Shown: positions 36,028 to 45,894, counted from the stretch's first letter. The stretch: 64,000 bases of DNA from Pseudomonas cremoris (GCF_014230465.1 NZ_JAAXCY010000017.1:1-64000); one strand, 5' to 3'. Notes: generated from the sequence alone by a model not told the origin. Made by a program: numbers and translations.

Positions 36028-37236
36028 ATGTCTGCCATCAATGCCGTTGAAAAGGGCGCCGCTGCCATCGGTGCCCACCTGGTCCGCGACGTCAGCCTGC
36101 CGGCCCTGGTGCTGCACCGCGACGCCCTGGAACACAACATTCGCTGGATGCAGGACTTCGTCAGCCACAGTGGCGCCGAACTGGCGCCCCATGGCAAGAC
36201 CAGCATGATGCCGGCGCTGTTTCAGCGCCAACTCGCCGCTGGCGCCTGGGGCATCACCCTGGCCAATGCCGTGCAGACCCGCGCAGCCTATGCCGGTGGC
36301 GTGCGCCGCGTACTGATGGCCAACCAACTGGTGGGCGCGCCCAACATGGCGTTGATTGCCGACCTGCTGGCCGACAAGGATTTTGATTTCCACTGCATGG
36401 TCGATCACCCGGACAACGTTGCCGACCTGGGCCTGTTCTTCGCTGCCCGTGGCCTGCGCCTCAACGTGATGATCGAGTACGGCGTTGTTGGCGGGCGTTG
36501 TGGCTGCCGCAGCGAGCAGGAAGTGCGCGAGCTGGCCAAGGCAATCAAGGCCCAGCCAGCCCTGGCCCTTACCGGTATCGAGGGGTACGAAGGCGTGATC
36601 CACGGCGAGCACGCCATCAGCGGTATCCGCGATTTCGCTGCCAGCCTGGTGCGCCTGGCGGTCGACCTGCAAAACAACGGTTCTTTCGACCTGCCCAAGC
36701 CCATCGTCACCGCATCGGGTTCGGCCTGGTACGACCTGATCGCAGAGTCTTTCGAGGAGCAAAACGCCGCGGGCCGCTTCCTCAGTGTGCTGCGTCCGGG
36801 CAGCTACGTGGCCCATGACCACGGTATCTACAAAGAAGCGCAATGCTGCGTGCTCGACCGCCGCAGCGACCTGAGCGAAGGCCTGCGCCCGGCGCTGGAA
36901 GTCTGGGCTCATGTGCAATCGCTGCCAGAACCGGGCTTTGCCGTGATCGCCCTGGGCAAGCGCGACGTGGCCTACGACGCCGGTTTGCCGGTGCCGCTCA
37001 AGCGCTACAAGGCGGGTATCTTGCCGGCAGAGGGCGATGACGTTGGCGCGTGCAAGGTCACGGCCGTAATGGACCAACATGCGTTCATGACCGTGGCACC
37101 GGGGGTTGAGTTGCGTATTGGCGACATCATTTCCTTTGGGACTTCGCACCCTTGCCTGACCTTCGACAAATGGCAGGTGGGTTGCCTGGTGGATGAGCAG
37201 TTGCAGGTGATCGAGAGTCTGCATACCTGCTTCTGA
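36028..37236 (+). CDS. DSD1-type PLP-dependent amino-acid deaminase
   Basis: 402 aa, fold type III PLP enzyme. The PLP lysine is in LAPHGKTSMMPALF near residue 50. The C-terminus has the zinc-site pattern of eukaryotic-type D-serine dehydratase (MDQHAFMTV, then FGTSHPCLTFDKW). The expected reaction is deamination of a D-amino acid such as D-serine or D-threonine to a 2-oxo acid through an enamine, which explains the nearby ridA. TAGGAG precedes the ATG. Substrate specificity is inferred. Confidence 0.88.
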   Translation: MSAINAVEKGAAAIGAHLVRDVSLPALVLHRDALEHNIRWMQDFVSHSGAELAPHGKTSMMPALFQRQLAAGAWGITLANAVQTRAAYAGGVRRVLMANQLVGAPNMALIADLLADKDFDFHCMVDHPDNVADLGLFFAARGLRLNVMIEYGVVGGRCGCRSEQEVRELAKAIKAQPALALTGIEGYEGVIHGEHAISGIRDFAASLVRLAVDLQNNGSFDLPKPIVTASGSAWYDLIAESFEEQNAAGRFLSVLRPGSYVAHDHGIYKEAQCCVLDRRSDLSEGLRPALEVWAHVQSLPEPGFAVIALGKRDVAYDAGLPVPLKRYKAGILPAEGDDVGACKVTAVMDQHAFMTVAPGVELRIGDIISFGTSHPCLTFDKWQVGCLVDEQLQVIESLHTCF

Positions 37237-37250
37237 ACCGAGTCGCTCCC

Positions 37251-37332
37251 TTCGCGAGCAAGCCCGCTCCCACATTGACCGCGTTTTATCTGAAAGAATG
37301 CGGTCCCCTGTGGGAGCGGGCTCGCTCGCGAA
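37251..37332. repeat. REP pair, divergent orientation, upstream of the kinase gene
   Basis: REP copies at 37251-37273 and 37310-37332 face outward compared with the other pairs (TTCGCGAGC first, GTGGGAGC second). The linker TTGACCGCGTTTTATCTGAA is almost the same as in the element at 38287-38369. Confidence 0.92.
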
Positions 37333-37363
37333 GAGGCCATCAGCCACACCCGAGATGCTAGCC

Positions 37364-38269
37364 ATGACCACCCAACCCCGCGTCGCCCTCATCGGCGAAT
37401 GCATGATCGAACTGCAACACCGCGCCGACGGCAGCCTGCACCAAAGCTTCGGCGGCGATACCTTGAACGCGGCGGTGTACTTGCGCCGCGAGCTGGGCGA
37501 TATCGGCAACGTCGACTACGTGACGGCGCTGGGCGACGACAGCTTCAGCGACGCGATGTGCCAACAATGGATCGACGAAGGCCTCGGGCTCGGCATGGTC
37601 CAGCGCCTGGCTGGCCGCTTGCCGGGCTTGTACTGCATCCAGACCGATGCCAAGGGCGAGCGAAAATTCCTTTACTGGCGCAACGAAGCCGCCGTGCGCG
37701 ACTGCTTCACCACGCCTGCCGCCGAACCCATCCTGGCCTCGCTGCCGGAATATGACGTGGTGTATTTCAGCGGCATTACCCTGGCGGTGCTGGGGGAAAT
37801 TGGGCGTGAGCGCTTGCTGCAAACCCTGATCGAAACTCGCCGGCGTGGCAGCAAGGTGGTGTTCGACAACAACTACCGGCCACGTCTGTGGGCCAGCGTC
37901 GAGGCCGCGCGGGCGGCGTATCACGCGGTAATAGCACAGGTCGATATCGCCTTGCTGACCGAGGATGACGAGTTGGCGTTGTTCGGTTTTACCGACAGCG
38001 AGCAGGTGTTTGCGGCGTACCCGGCGATTGAGGAAGTGGTGCTCAAGCGTGGCGCGGATGCCTGTTTGATTCGCTATGCGGGTGAGCGCTTTTCGGTGCC
38101 GGCAGTGAAGGTCGAGAAGGTAGTGGATACGACGGCGGCGGGGGATTCGTTCAGTGCGGCCTATCTGGCCAGTCGGCTCAAGGGGGGCTCGCCTGAGCAG
38201 GCTGCCGTGGCGGGGCATGAGTTGGCGAGTCGGGTCATTCAGGTGGCGGGGGCTTTGATTCCTCGGTGA
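37364..38269 (+). CDS. PfkB-family sugar kinase (KdgK-like)
   Basis: 301 aa. N-terminal RVALIGECMIEL, substrate region QSFGGDTLNAAVYLRREL, and the catalytic/anion-hole motif DTTAAGDSFSAAYL near residue 255 identify a PfkB kinase. Overall it resembles 2-keto-3-deoxygluconate kinase. It phosphorylates a keto-sugar acid or a related keto acid. Its link to the amino-acid locus is only positional. The start could be at 37355 (MLAMTT) or 37364. It is isolated between two near-identical REP pairs. Confidence 0.87.
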   Translation: MTTQPRVALIGECMIELQHRADGSLHQSFGGDTLNAAVYLRRELGDIGNVDYVTALGDDSFSDAMCQQWIDEGLGLGMVQRLAGRLPGLYCIQTDAKGERKFLYWRNEAAVRDCFTTPAAEPILASLPEYDVVYFSGITLAVLGEIGRERLLQTLIETRRRGSKVVFDNNYRPRLWASVEAARAAYHAVIAQVDIALLTEDDELALFGFTDSEQVFAAYPAIEEVVLKRGADACLIRYAGERFSVPAVKVEKVVDTTAAGDSFSAAYLASRLKGGSPEQAAVAGHELASRVIQVAGALIPR

Positions 38270-38286
38270 ATGGCCGCCTTTGGCGG

Positions 38287-38369
38287 TTCGCGAGCAAGCC
38301 CGCTCCCACACTTGACCGCGTTTTAACTGAAAGAATGCGATCGAATGTGGGAGCGGGCTTGCTCGCGAA
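38287..38369. repeat. REP pair, divergent orientation, downstream of the kinase gene
   Basis: REP copies at 38287-38309 and 38347-38369 with a linker nearly identical to the pair at 37251-37332. Together they bracket the kinase gene as a roughly 82-bp direct repeat. Confidence 0.92.
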
Positions 38370-38389
38370 AGCGGTCTAAAACCACTCCA

Positions 38390-38665
38390 CTAATCCCGGT
38401 AAAACACCTGCACCAAGTGATACCCAAACTTGCTCTTGATCGGCCCATGTACCACCCGCAGCGGCTTCTTGAAGATCACCGCATCAATCGCACCCACCAT
38501 CTGCCCCGGCCGAATCTCACCCAAGTCCCCACCGCGCTTGCCCGACGGGCAGGTGGAGTATTTCTTGGCCAACACATCAAAGGCTTCGCCCTTGGCGATG
38601 CGCTGCTTGAGTTGTTCGGCTTCTTCACTGGTTTTCACCAGGATGTGACGGGCTTGGGCTTTCAT
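38390..38665 (-). CDS. Stand-alone parvulin peptidyl-prolyl isomerase
   Basis: A 91-aa single parvulin domain (ARHILVKTSEEAEQL, then GGDLGEIRPGQMVGAIDAVIF and FGYHLVQV), without signal peptide. It catalyses proline cis-trans isomerisation in the cytoplasm. It is a paralogue of the PpiC at 52990-53271, with about the same length and motif order. It probably forms its own unit downstream of a REP pair. Confidence 0.92.
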   Translation of the reverse strand: MKAQARHILVKTSEEAEQLKQRIAKGEAFDVLAKKYSTCPSGKRGGDLGEIRPGQMVGAIDAVIFKKPLRVVHGPIKSKFGYHLVQVFYRD

Positions 38666-38708
38666 TGATCTCTACCAGGTGTGCGACGGCGCGCGATTAT
38701 GCCTGAAC

Positions 38709-41204
38709 TCATTCGTCGACGTTGATCATGCTGCGGATTTTCGTGGCCAGCAGGTCGATCGAAAATGGTTTGGCCACCATGTCCATGCCGTCTTCGAGGA
38801 AGCCCTGGCGCTCGGCGGCTTTTTCCGCGTAGCCGGTCATGAACAACACCTTCAGGCCTGGGCGATGCTGGCGGGCGATTTCCGCCAGTTGCCGGCCATT
38901 CATGCCCGGCAGGCCCACGTCGGTTACCAGCAAGTCCACGCGTAAATCCGATTCCAGCAACGGCAGTGCGGTACGCGCATCGGCGGCCTGGTGCGCGGTG
39001 TAGCCCAGTTCGTCGAGCACATTGACCACCAGCATGCGCACGGCAGGGTCATCTTCGACCACCACGACGGCTTCGCCGGCCAGTGCCAATGGCGCTTCGC
39101 CCAGATGCTGCGGCAGGCTGCTTTCCAGTGCGGTGCCATACAGGCGCGGCAGGTACAGGCGCACGCAAGCGCCCTGGCCCGGTTCGCTGTGAATGGTCAC
39201 GTGGCCGCCGGACTGCTGGGCAAAGCCGTAGATCATAGACAGGCCCAACCCAGTGCCTTGGCCGATGGGTTTGGTGGTGAAAAACGGGTCGAAGGCTTTC
39301 GCCAGAATCTTCGGCGTCATGCCGGTGCCGTTGTCGCATACGCCGAGCATCACGTAGTCGCCGGCCTTTACCGGCTCCAGCGTGGTGATGTCCGTGCCGT
39401 CGAGGTAGCTGTTGGCGGTTTCGATCCTCAGCTCGCCGCCGTCGGGCATGGCGTCGCGCGCGTTGATCACCAGGTTGAGCAGGGCATTTTCCAGTTGGCT
39501 GGCGTCGGTATTGACTGGCCAGATATCGTGACCCAGTTGCAACTTGAGGGCGATATGCGCGCCCTTGGTGCGGCGAAACAGGTCTTCCAGGGACATCACC
39601 AACTGGTTCGGATCCAGCGGGCGGCGGTCCAGCGACTGCCGGCGCGAGAACGCCAGCAAACGGTGGGTGAGGGCGGCCGCGCGATGGGCAGAGGACACGG
39701 CCGCATCGGTAAAACGGCCAATCTCGTCACTGCGCCCGGCGGCAATATATCGCTGCATCAGGTCGAGGCTGCCGATGATGCCGGTCAGCATGTTGTTGAA
39801 GTCATGGGCGATGCCGCCGGTGAGTTGGCCCACCGCTTCCATTTTCTGCGCATGGCGCAGGGCGTCTTCGGCGCGCTCGCGTTCGAACATTTCGTTTTGC
39901 AGCCGCTGGTTGGCTTCGGCCAGTGCCTGGGTGCGCTGGGCCACGCGTTCTTCAAGGTTTTCGTTGAGGTGACGCAGGGCTTCTTCGGTGAGCTTGCGCT
40001 CGGTTTCGTCGATCACAAAGATGTAGAACCCATTCACCGAACCTTCATTGCTGAAGCGCGGCAGGTACTTCATCAGCGCGTGGCGTGGGCGTCCATCGCG
40101 GTGTGGGGTGACGGTCATGAAACTGCAGGCCTTGCCCCTGAGCGCCGCCGTGATCTTGTCTTCGCGCCCGGCGTAAACCTCGTCGCCGAGGACTTCGCGG
40201 ATGGTCTTGCCATACAGCTCTTGGGGCGTCATGCCGTACCACTCCAGGTACGCGCTGTTGTTCAGGCGAAAACGCTGCTCGTGGTCGACATAACCGATCA
40301 GCACCGGCATGGCGTTGATGATCAGTTGCAGCTCGGTCTGGCTCTGGCGCAGGGCTTGTTCGGTGTGCTTGCGCTCGGTGAGGTCCAGCGCCGCACCGAG
40401 GAAACGGGCCGGGCGGCCATGGTGATCCTTGTAGCATCGCCCCCGGGCAAACACCCAGCGTACCGTGCCATCGGCTTGTTGCAGGCGGTATTCCTCGGCG
40501 TATTCGGTGCCGAAGGTGATGCAGTGCTTGATGCTGCGCGCCACCATGCCCCGGTCTTCGGGGTGTACGCCTTGCAGGTAGTCGCTGATGGGCAGCAGGC
40601 CGGCCTCGCTCGGGTCGACGCCATGCAGGTAGGCGAAGTGGGCGTCGGCGATAAAGCGGTCTTCGCCGATATCCCAATCCCAGGTGCCCACCGCGTCCGT
40701 TGCCGCCAGTGCAAGCTGCAGGCGTTGCTCGGTGTTGTGCCGGGCTTTGCGACGTTCGTTGGTTTCGATGGCGGTGACCAGGATCCCGGCCACACTGCCG
40801 CTTTCATCACGGATCGGGCTGTAGGTCAGGTCCAGCCAGATTTCTGTGTCGCGGTTATTGCGCTGCAGCACAAAGCGCTGTTCGGTGAAAGTGCGCACTT
40901 GGCCGGCGAGCACTGCGTCGTAGATCGGCGCGGTAAAGCTCTGTAGTTCCGGCCAGGTCTGGTGCGCAGGCTGGCCCAAGGCCTCGGGGTGCTTGTTGCC
41001 CGCCAGTTGCGCAAAGCCATCGTTGTAGAGTTGGGTGAGCTCGTTGCCCCACAGCAGCAGCATCGGCATCGGTGAGTGGATGACGATATCCACGGCGGTG
41101 CGCAGGCTTTGCGGCCAATCGTTGGCCTCACCGAGTGGGCTTTGCGCCCAGTCCAGCCGCGCAATCAATGCGGCGGCTTCGCTGACGGTGGATGTTCCAT
41201 TCAT
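38709..41204 (-). CDS. Multi-PAS hybrid sensor histidine kinase
   Basis: 831 aa without membrane segments. Order: input domain (residues 15-150, [33 protein letters not shown]) homologous to that of the kinase at 7407-9107; two more PAS domains ([20 protein letters not shown] and [20 protein letters not shown]); coiled coil; HisKA with H467 (GGIAHDFNN); ATPase ([21 protein letters not shown]); receiver with D762 ([11 protein letters not shown]). Signals and partner are unknown. The start is the ATG before NGTSTVSEA with AGGG 8 nt upstream. No response regulator with an output domain is adjacent. Confidence 0.88.
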   Translation of the reverse strand: MNGTSTVSEAAALIARLDWAQSPLGEANDWPQSLRTAVDIVIHSPMPMLLLWGNELTQLYNDGFAQLAGNKHPEALGQPAHQTWPELQSFTAPIYDAVLAGQVRTFTEQRFVLQRNNRDTEIWLDLTYSPIRDESGSVAGILVTAIETNERRKARHNTEQRLQLALAATDAVGTWDWDIGEDRFIADAHFAYLHGVDPSEAGLLPISDYLQGVHPEDRGMVARSIKHCITFGTEYAEEYRLQQADGTVRWVFARGRCYKDHHGRPARFLGAALDLTERKHTEQALRQSQTELQLIINAMPVLIGYVDHEQRFRLNNSAYLEWYGMTPQELYGKTIREVLGDEVYAGREDKITAALRGKACSFMTVTPHRDGRPRHALMKYLPRFSNEGSVNGFYIFVIDETERKLTEEALRHLNENLEERVAQRTQALAEANQRLQNEMFERERAEDALRHAQKMEAVGQLTGGIAHDFNNMLTGIIGSLDLMQRYIAAGRSDEIGRFTDAAVSSAHRAAALTHRLLAFSRRQSLDRRPLDPNQLVMSLEDLFRRTKGAHIALKLQLGHDIWPVNTDASQLENALLNLVINARDAMPDGGELRIETANSYLDGTDITTLEPVKAGDYVMLGVCDNGTGMTPKILAKAFDPFFTTKPIGQGTGLGLSMIYGFAQQSGGHVTIHSEPGQGACVRLYLPRLYGTALESSLPQHLGEAPLALAGEAVVVVEDDPAVRMLVVNVLDELGYTAHQAADARTALPLLESDLRVDLLVTDVGLPGMNGRQLAEIARQHRPGLKVLFMTGYAEKAAERQGFLEDGMDMVAKPFSIDLLATKIRSMINVDE

Positions 41205-41346
41205 GAAAAAGCCCTGAGCGTAACGCTTTGAAATATGACAAACGCCGATTATCCCGTGACTCGGGAGCGGCTGACTACCCCCGAAAAATAGCATGCATTG
41301 GCGTTTTGTCTTCAAATGAGTACGTCAGGGCTGAAACCTTTCATCT

Positions 41347-43299
41347 TCAGGCCAGTTCGGGACGGTTGCGAAATTCCTCCAGCGCCTGCGGGTTCGCCAG
41401 GGCATCGGTGTTCTTTACGGGCTCGCCATGCACCACGTTACGCACCGCCAATTCGACGATCTTGCCGCTGATGGTGCGGGGGATATCGGTGACAGCGAGG
41501 ATCTTGGCCGGCACATGGCGCGGCGTGGTGTTGGCGCGGATCACCTGGCGAATTTGCTGCTCCAGCGCCTCATCCAGTGCGACGCCTTCGTTGAGGCGCA
41601 CGAACAGCACCACCCGCACGTCATCCTGCCAGCGTTGGCCGATGGCCAGGCTTTCTAGGACTTGCGGCACTTTTTCTACCTGACGATAGATTTCTGCCGT
41701 ACCGATACGCACGCCGCCGGGGTTGAGTACGGCGTCGGAGCGCCCATGAATCAACAGGCTGCCGTTTGGCCGCTGCTCGGCGTAATCGCCTTGGGCCCAT
41801 ACGCCGGGAAATTGGCTGAAATACGAGGCGCGCAGTTTCTTCTGGTCTGGGTCGTTCCACAGGCCGATGGGCATGGCCGGAAAATGCCGCGTGCAGACCA
41901 ACTCGCCTTTTTCGCCAATCAGGGGCTGGCCCTTGTCGTCCCACACTTCGATGGCCATCGCCAGGCTCTTGCACTGCATCTCGCCGCGCCGTACCGGCAG
42001 CACCGGGTTGCCGATCACAAAGCAGGAAACGATATCGGTGCCGCCGGACATGGAGGACAGGCACAGCTCGCCCTTGATCTCGCGATAAACGTAGTCATAA
42101 CTCTGGGGCGACAGCGGCGATCCGGTGGAAATAAGCCCTTTGAGGCTGCCCAGATCATGGCTCAGGCGCGGTTGCAACCCGGCTTTTTCCAGGGTGGCGA
42201 GGAACTTGGGGCTGGTGCCAAACACACTGATGTGTTCCGCGTCGATCAGATCGATCAGGCGCTCCGGCCCCGGATGAAATGGCGACCCGTCATACAGCAC
42301 TGCCGTCGCCCCGATGGCCAGTACCGAGACCAGCCAGTTCCACATCATCCAACCGCAGGTGGTGTAGTAGAACAGGCAGTCCTCGCGGCCCAGGTCGGCA
42401 TGCAGGCCATGTTCCTTCAGGTGCGTGAGCAATACGCCACCGGTGCCGTGGATGATGCACTTGGGCACGCCGGTGGTGCCGCTGGAGTAGAGGATGTACA
42501 GCGGGTGGTCGAAGGGCACCGCAACGAATTCCGGCTCGCCACCGGGTTGGTAAAAGTCGCTCCACAAGCTGACGTTGGCTGGAGTTTGATAGTCCTCGAC
42601 CTGCGCCTGGGGCCGGGCGTACGGCACGATGATCAACTGTTCCAGGGACGGCAAGCGTTCGAGGATTTCATTGAGCTTGGCGGTTTGGTCAATCTCCTTG
42701 CCGGCGTAACGGTAACCGGCACAGGTGATCAGCACCTTGGGCTCGATCTGGCCGAAGCGGTCGATCACGCCTTGGGTGCCAAAGTCGGGGGATGAGCACG
42801 ACCAGATCGCACCGAGGCTGGTGGTGGCGAGCATGCCCACCAGGGTTTGCCAAGTGTTGGGCATACAGGCCGCGACGCGGTCGCCGCGGGTCACACCGGC
42901 GGCCCGCAGGCTTTTTTGCAGTCCAGCGACGTGTGCGGCCAGTTCGGCGTAGGTCAATTGTTCGCGCTGGCCGTCTTCGCTGATGGCGACCACTGCCGGG
43001 TGATCGTCGCGGCGACGCAGCAAGTGTTCGGCAAAATTCAGGGTGGCGCCGGGGAACCATTGGGCGCTGGGCATCTCGGCGTCTTCAATCAGCACGGCGT
43101 TGGCTGGGCTGCGAAATTGCACGTCGAAGAAGGCGACGATGGCCTGCCAAAAGTCGGGGCGCCGGTCGATGCTCCACTGGTGTAGGGCGGGGTAGTCGGC
43201 GAGTTGCAGGCTGTAGCGTTCGTTGATGTAGCGGCGGAATTGGTCCATGCGCGTGTTGGCGATGCGTGCCGGGGAGGGGCGCCAGAGGATGTCGGACAT
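41347..43299 (-). CDS. Acetoacetyl-CoA synthetase
   Basis: 650 aa, ANL adenylating family. It has the acyl-CoA synthetase P-loop YILYSSGTTGVPKCIIH, the adenylate motif SGGTDIVSCF, and the C-terminal catalytic Lys in RTISGKIVELAVRN. Its length and the N-terminal extension (RYINERYSLQLADYPALHQWSID) match acetoacetate-CoA ligase rather than AcsA. It activates acetoacetate made by the 3-hydroxybutyrate dehydrogenase encoded upstream on the same strand. A REP pair lies in the 168-bp gap between them. Confidence 0.92.
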   Translation of the reverse strand: MSDILWRPSPARIANTRMDQFRRYINERYSLQLADYPALHQWSIDRRPDFWQAIVAFFDVQFRSPANAVLIEDAEMPSAQWFPGATLNFAEHLLRRRDDHPAVVAISEDGQREQLTYAELAAHVAGLQKSLRAAGVTRGDRVAACMPNTWQTLVGMLATTSLGAIWSCSSPDFGTQGVIDRFGQIEPKVLITCAGYRYAGKEIDQTAKLNEILERLPSLEQLIIVPYARPQAQVEDYQTPANVSLWSDFYQPGGEPEFVAVPFDHPLYILYSSGTTGVPKCIIHGTGGVLLTHLKEHGLHADLGREDCLFYYTTCGWMMWNWLVSVLAIGATAVLYDGSPFHPGPERLIDLIDAEHISVFGTSPKFLATLEKAGLQPRLSHDLGSLKGLISTGSPLSPQSYDYVYREIKGELCLSSMSGGTDIVSCFVIGNPVLPVRRGEMQCKSLAMAIEVWDDKGQPLIGEKGELVCTRHFPAMPIGLWNDPDQKKLRASYFSQFPGVWAQGDYAEQRPNGSLLIHGRSDAVLNPGGVRIGTAEIYRQVEKVPQVLESLAIGQRWQDDVRVVLFVRLNEGVALDEALEQQIRQVIRANTTPRHVPAKILAVTDIPRTISGKIVELAVRNVVHGEPVKNTDALANPQALEEFRNRPELA

Positions 43300-43349
43300 T
43301 GCGAGATCTCGAGTTTTTGTTTGAGTCTGCCGGGCAACACAGGTCCAAT

Positions 43350-43436
43350 GTGGGAGCGGGCTTGCTCGCGAATGCGTCGGGCCAGGCCCAGTTGTGCTGG
43401 CTGATAAGGCGCATTCGCGAGCAAGCCCGCTCCCAC
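43350..43436. repeat. REP pair (REPIN)
   Basis: Inverted GTGGGAGCGGGCTTGC copies at about 43350-43376 and 43410-43436, placed between two genes of the ketone-body operon, where it could attenuate or stabilise the message. Confidence 0.93.
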
Positions 43437-43467
43437 CTTAGATCTTCATTGTTGTCGAGGTTTGCGT

Positions 43468-44241
43468 TTATTGGGCCAGCCAGCCGCCATCAATGTTCCA
43501 CGCGGCACCGCGCACCTGGCTGCCTGCTTCGCTGCACAGGAACAACACCAACTCACCCAACTGCGGCGGCGTCACGAACTCCAGCGACGGCTGCTTTTCC
43601 GCCAGCAAATCATGCTGCGCCTGCTGCGGATCCACACCATTGGCCGCTCGATCATCAATCTGCTTCTGCACCAGTGGTGTCAACACCCAGCCTGGGCAGA
43701 TCGCGTTGCACGTCACGTTGCTGGTGGCCGTCTCCAGGCCGACCACCTTGGTCAATCCGATCACACCGTGCTTGGCCGCGACATACGCCGCCTTGCCCAC
43801 CGAACCGACCTGGCCATGCACCGAGGCAATATTGACGATACGTCCCCAGCCCTTGGCTTTCATCCCCGGCAAGCTCAGGCGTGTGCTGTGGAACACCGAC
43901 GACAGGTTGATCGCGATGATCGAATCCCAGCGCTCCGCCGGGAAGTCTTCCACCGCCGCCACATGTTGGATACCGGCGTTGTTCACCAGGATGTCCACGC
44001 CGCCAAACTCACGTTCGGCGTAGGCGATCATGTCGGCGATCTGCGCCGGGTCGCTGACGTCGGCCGGGTGATGGCCGACCTTGCCGCCGAATGCCTGCAC
44101 CTGGGCGATCACTGCGCTGGCATCACCGAAGCCGTTGAGGATCAGGTTGGCGCCGGCCTCTGCCAGGCTCAACGCAATGCCCAAACCGATGCCGCTGGTA
44201 GAGCCGGTAACCAGGGCTGTCTTGCCGTTCAATGTCGTCAT
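43468..44241 (-). CDS. 3-Hydroxybutyrate dehydrogenase
   Basis: 257-aa short-chain dehydrogenase. The NAD motif is TGSTSGIGLGIA, the catalytic Ser region NIASVHGQVGS, and YVAAKHGV supplies Tyr and Lys. The insertion VLTPLVQKQIDDRA is typical of D-3-hydroxybutyrate dehydrogenase. It oxidises 3-hydroxybutyrate to acetoacetate. GAGG lies 5 nt before the chosen ATG. It follows the GntP transporter after 7 nt, so both are one operon. Confidence 0.92.
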   Translation of the reverse strand: MTTLNGKTALVTGSTSGIGLGIALSLAEAGANLILNGFGDASAVIAQVQAFGGKVGHHPADVSDPAQIADMIAYAEREFGGVDILVNNAGIQHVAAVEDFPAERWDSIIAINLSSVFHSTRLSLPGMKAKGWGRIVNIASVHGQVGSVGKAAYVAAKHGVIGLTKVVGLETATSNVTCNAICPGWVLTPLVQKQIDDRAANGVDPQQAQHDLLAEKQPSLEFVTPPQLGELVLFLCSEAGSQVRGAAWNIDGGWLAQ

Positions 44242-44248
44242 AGAAACC

Positions 44249-45640
44249 TCACACAATGCCGGTGGCGTAGAAAGTACCGATCACCACGAACACCGCGAGG
44301 GTCTTGATGATCGTGATGCCAAAAATGTCCTTGTAGGCTTCGCGGTGCGTCAAGCCGGTCACCGCCAGCAGCGTGATCACCGCGCCGTTGTGGGGCAGGG
44401 TGTCCATGCCGCCACTGGCCATGGCCGCGACGCGGTGCAGCACTTCAAGGGGAATATTGGCCGCATGGGCCGCCGAAATAAAGCTTTCGGACATGGCCGC
44501 CAGGGCAATGCTCATGCCGCCCGACGCGGAGCCGGTGATACCGGCCAGCAGGGTCACGGTAATCGCTTCGTTGACCAGTGGGTTGGGGATGCCCTTGAGC
44601 CAGTCCGCCAGCACCAGAAAGCCCGGCAGCGAGGCGATCACCGCACCAAAACCGTATTCCGACGCGGTGTTCATCGCCGCCAGCAACGCACCGCTTACCG
44701 CGCTTTTGCTGCCTTCGGCGAGCTTGCTTTTGATCGCCGACCAGCCGAACACCAGCACCATGACAATGCCCACCAACAACGCCGCCTGCACCGCCCAGAT
44801 CGCCGTGAGCTTGGCGATTTCGGTGGTCACTGGCGCGCTCATGCCTGGCAAGGCGAGGCTGTGGGTCTTGCCATACCACTGCGGAATCCAGTGGGTGAAC
44901 AACAGGTTCATCACACCCACCAGAATCAGCGGCGACAGCGCGATCCATGGGTTGGGCAGTGCCAGGTTGTCAGCGGTTTCGGGTTCGTTGCGAAGCTCCG
45001 TGCCATAGCCTTCGCCGGCGCGCTGCGCTTTGTTGCGCTGGCGTGCCAGGTACAGCATGCCGGTGCAGAACACGAAGATCGTGCCGATCAGGCCCAGCCA
45101 GGGCGCGGCCCAGGCGGTGGTGTTGAAGAAGGTGCTGGGGATGATGTTCTGGATCTGCGGCGTGCCGGGCAGGGCGTCCATGGTGAATGAGAACGCACCG
45201 AGGGCGATGGTCGCCGGGATCAGGCGCTTGGGAATATTGCTCTGGCGGAACATCTCCGCCGCAAACGGGTACACCGCAAACACCACCACAAACAGCGACA
45301 CGCCGCCGTAGGTGAGCAGGGCGCAGACCAGCACGATCACCAGCATCGCCTGACGCGTGCCGAGCAGGCGGATCGCAGCGGCAACGATGGAGCGCGAGAA
45401 ACCCGACAGCTCAATCAGCTTGCCGAACACCGCACCGAGCAGGAACACCGGGAAATACAGTTTGATGAAGCCGACCATCTTCTCCATGAACACCCCGGTA
45501 AAGGCAGGCGCAACGGCGGATGGGTCGGTGAGCAGGACAGCACCGAGGGCGGCGATGGGGGCAAACAGGATAACGCTATAGCCACGGTAGGCAGCCAGCA
45601 TCAGCAGCGCGAGGGCTGCCAGGGCGATGATTACACTCAT
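44249..45640 (-). CDS. GntP-family permease, probably for 3-hydroxybutyrate
   Basis: 463 aa with about 12 membrane segments. Family signatures are LLTYGGVSLFVVVFAVYPFA and TGSASGGMSIALAAMS. GntP permeases import gluconate or short hydroxy acids by proton symport. Position directly before 3-hydroxybutyrate dehydrogenase argues that 3-hydroxybutyrate is the substrate. GGAG lies 7 nt before the ATG. A sigma-54-type promoter lies about 60-75 bp upstream. Confidence 0.9.
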   Translation of the reverse strand: MSVIIALAALALLMLAAYRGYSVILFAPIAALGAVLLTDPSAVAPAFTGVFMEKMVGFIKLYFPVFLLGAVFGKLIELSGFSRSIVAAAIRLLGTRQAMLVIVLVCALLTYGGVSLFVVVFAVYPFAAEMFRQSNIPKRLIPATIALGAFSFTMDALPGTPQIQNIIPSTFFNTTAWAAPWLGLIGTIFVFCTGMLYLARQRNKAQRAGEGYGTELRNEPETADNLALPNPWIALSPLILVGVMNLLFTHWIPQWYGKTHSLALPGMSAPVTTEIAKLTAIWAVQAALLVGIVMVLVFGWSAIKSKLAEGSKSAVSGALLAAMNTASEYGFGAVIASLPGFLVLADWLKGIPNPLVNEAITVTLLAGITGSASGGMSIALAAMSESFISAAHAANIPLEVLHRVAAMASGGMDTLPHNGAVITLLAVTGLTHREAYKDIFGITIIKTLAVFVVIGTFYATGIV

Positions 45641-45698
45641 GGAGTGTCTCCAGATCGAATTGTTATTTTTGTGGGGTGTTGCTGTAGGAAGGGGCTAT

Positions 45699-45714
45699 AG
45701 CTAGATGTGTGCCA
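45699..45714 (-). promoter_or_regulatory. Sigma-54 promoter (-24/-12) of the ketone-body operon
   Basis: On the minus strand TGGCACACATCTAGCT keeps the TGGCAC block and the GC at -12 with the correct 10-bp spacing; only TTGC is changed to TAGC. It lies 59 bp before the gntP ATG, and a sigma-54 activator gene lies just upstream. The 285-bp region 45641-45925 contains no gene. Confidence 0.72.
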
Positions 45715-45776
45715 AGATGTTAAATAGCTGAAATATAAGGATAATTTTTGTTTTTAGGACGAAAATCTTGAGTGGC

Positions 45777-45792
45777 GTCTCAAATCAGAGAC
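45777..45792. promoter_or_regulatory. Candidate enhancer for the sigma-54 activator
   Basis: GTCTC-AAATCA-GAGAC is an inverted repeat 63 bp upstream of the -24 element. A second, longer inverted repeat ATTGAGAT-CTAA-ATCTCAAT lies at 45911-45930, overlapping the activator's stop codon. Both are at plausible enhancer distance, but they are not copies of each other, so either could be unrelated. Confidence 0.3.
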
Positions 45793-45807
45793 AAGTGAAG
45801 ATCAACT

Positions 45808-45894
45808 GTGGGAGCGGGCTTGCTCGCGAATGCGGTGCATCAGACACAAATATGTTGGCTGATGCACCGCATTCGCGAGCAAGCCCGCTCCCAC
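45808..45894. repeat. REP pair with long perfect stem
   Basis: The arms are exact reverse complements over about 37 bp, extending the GTGGGAGCGGGCTTGC core with AATGCGGTGCATCAG. It lies between the possible enhancers and may be bent or extruded there. Confidence 0.93.

Noticed and set aside
35152..37509. 785-codon minus-strand open frame
   Set aside because: It runs opposite the IclR and deaminase genes and through two REP elements; composition is that of a shadow frame.
38991..40946. 651-codon plus-strand open frame
   Set aside because: It is antisense to the multi-PAS kinase and shows no domain.
11643..45894. Recurring GTGGGAGCGGGCTTGC repeats as a CRISPR array
   Set aside because: Copies are scattered between genes in inverted pairs with no regular spacers and no cas genes; they are REP elements.
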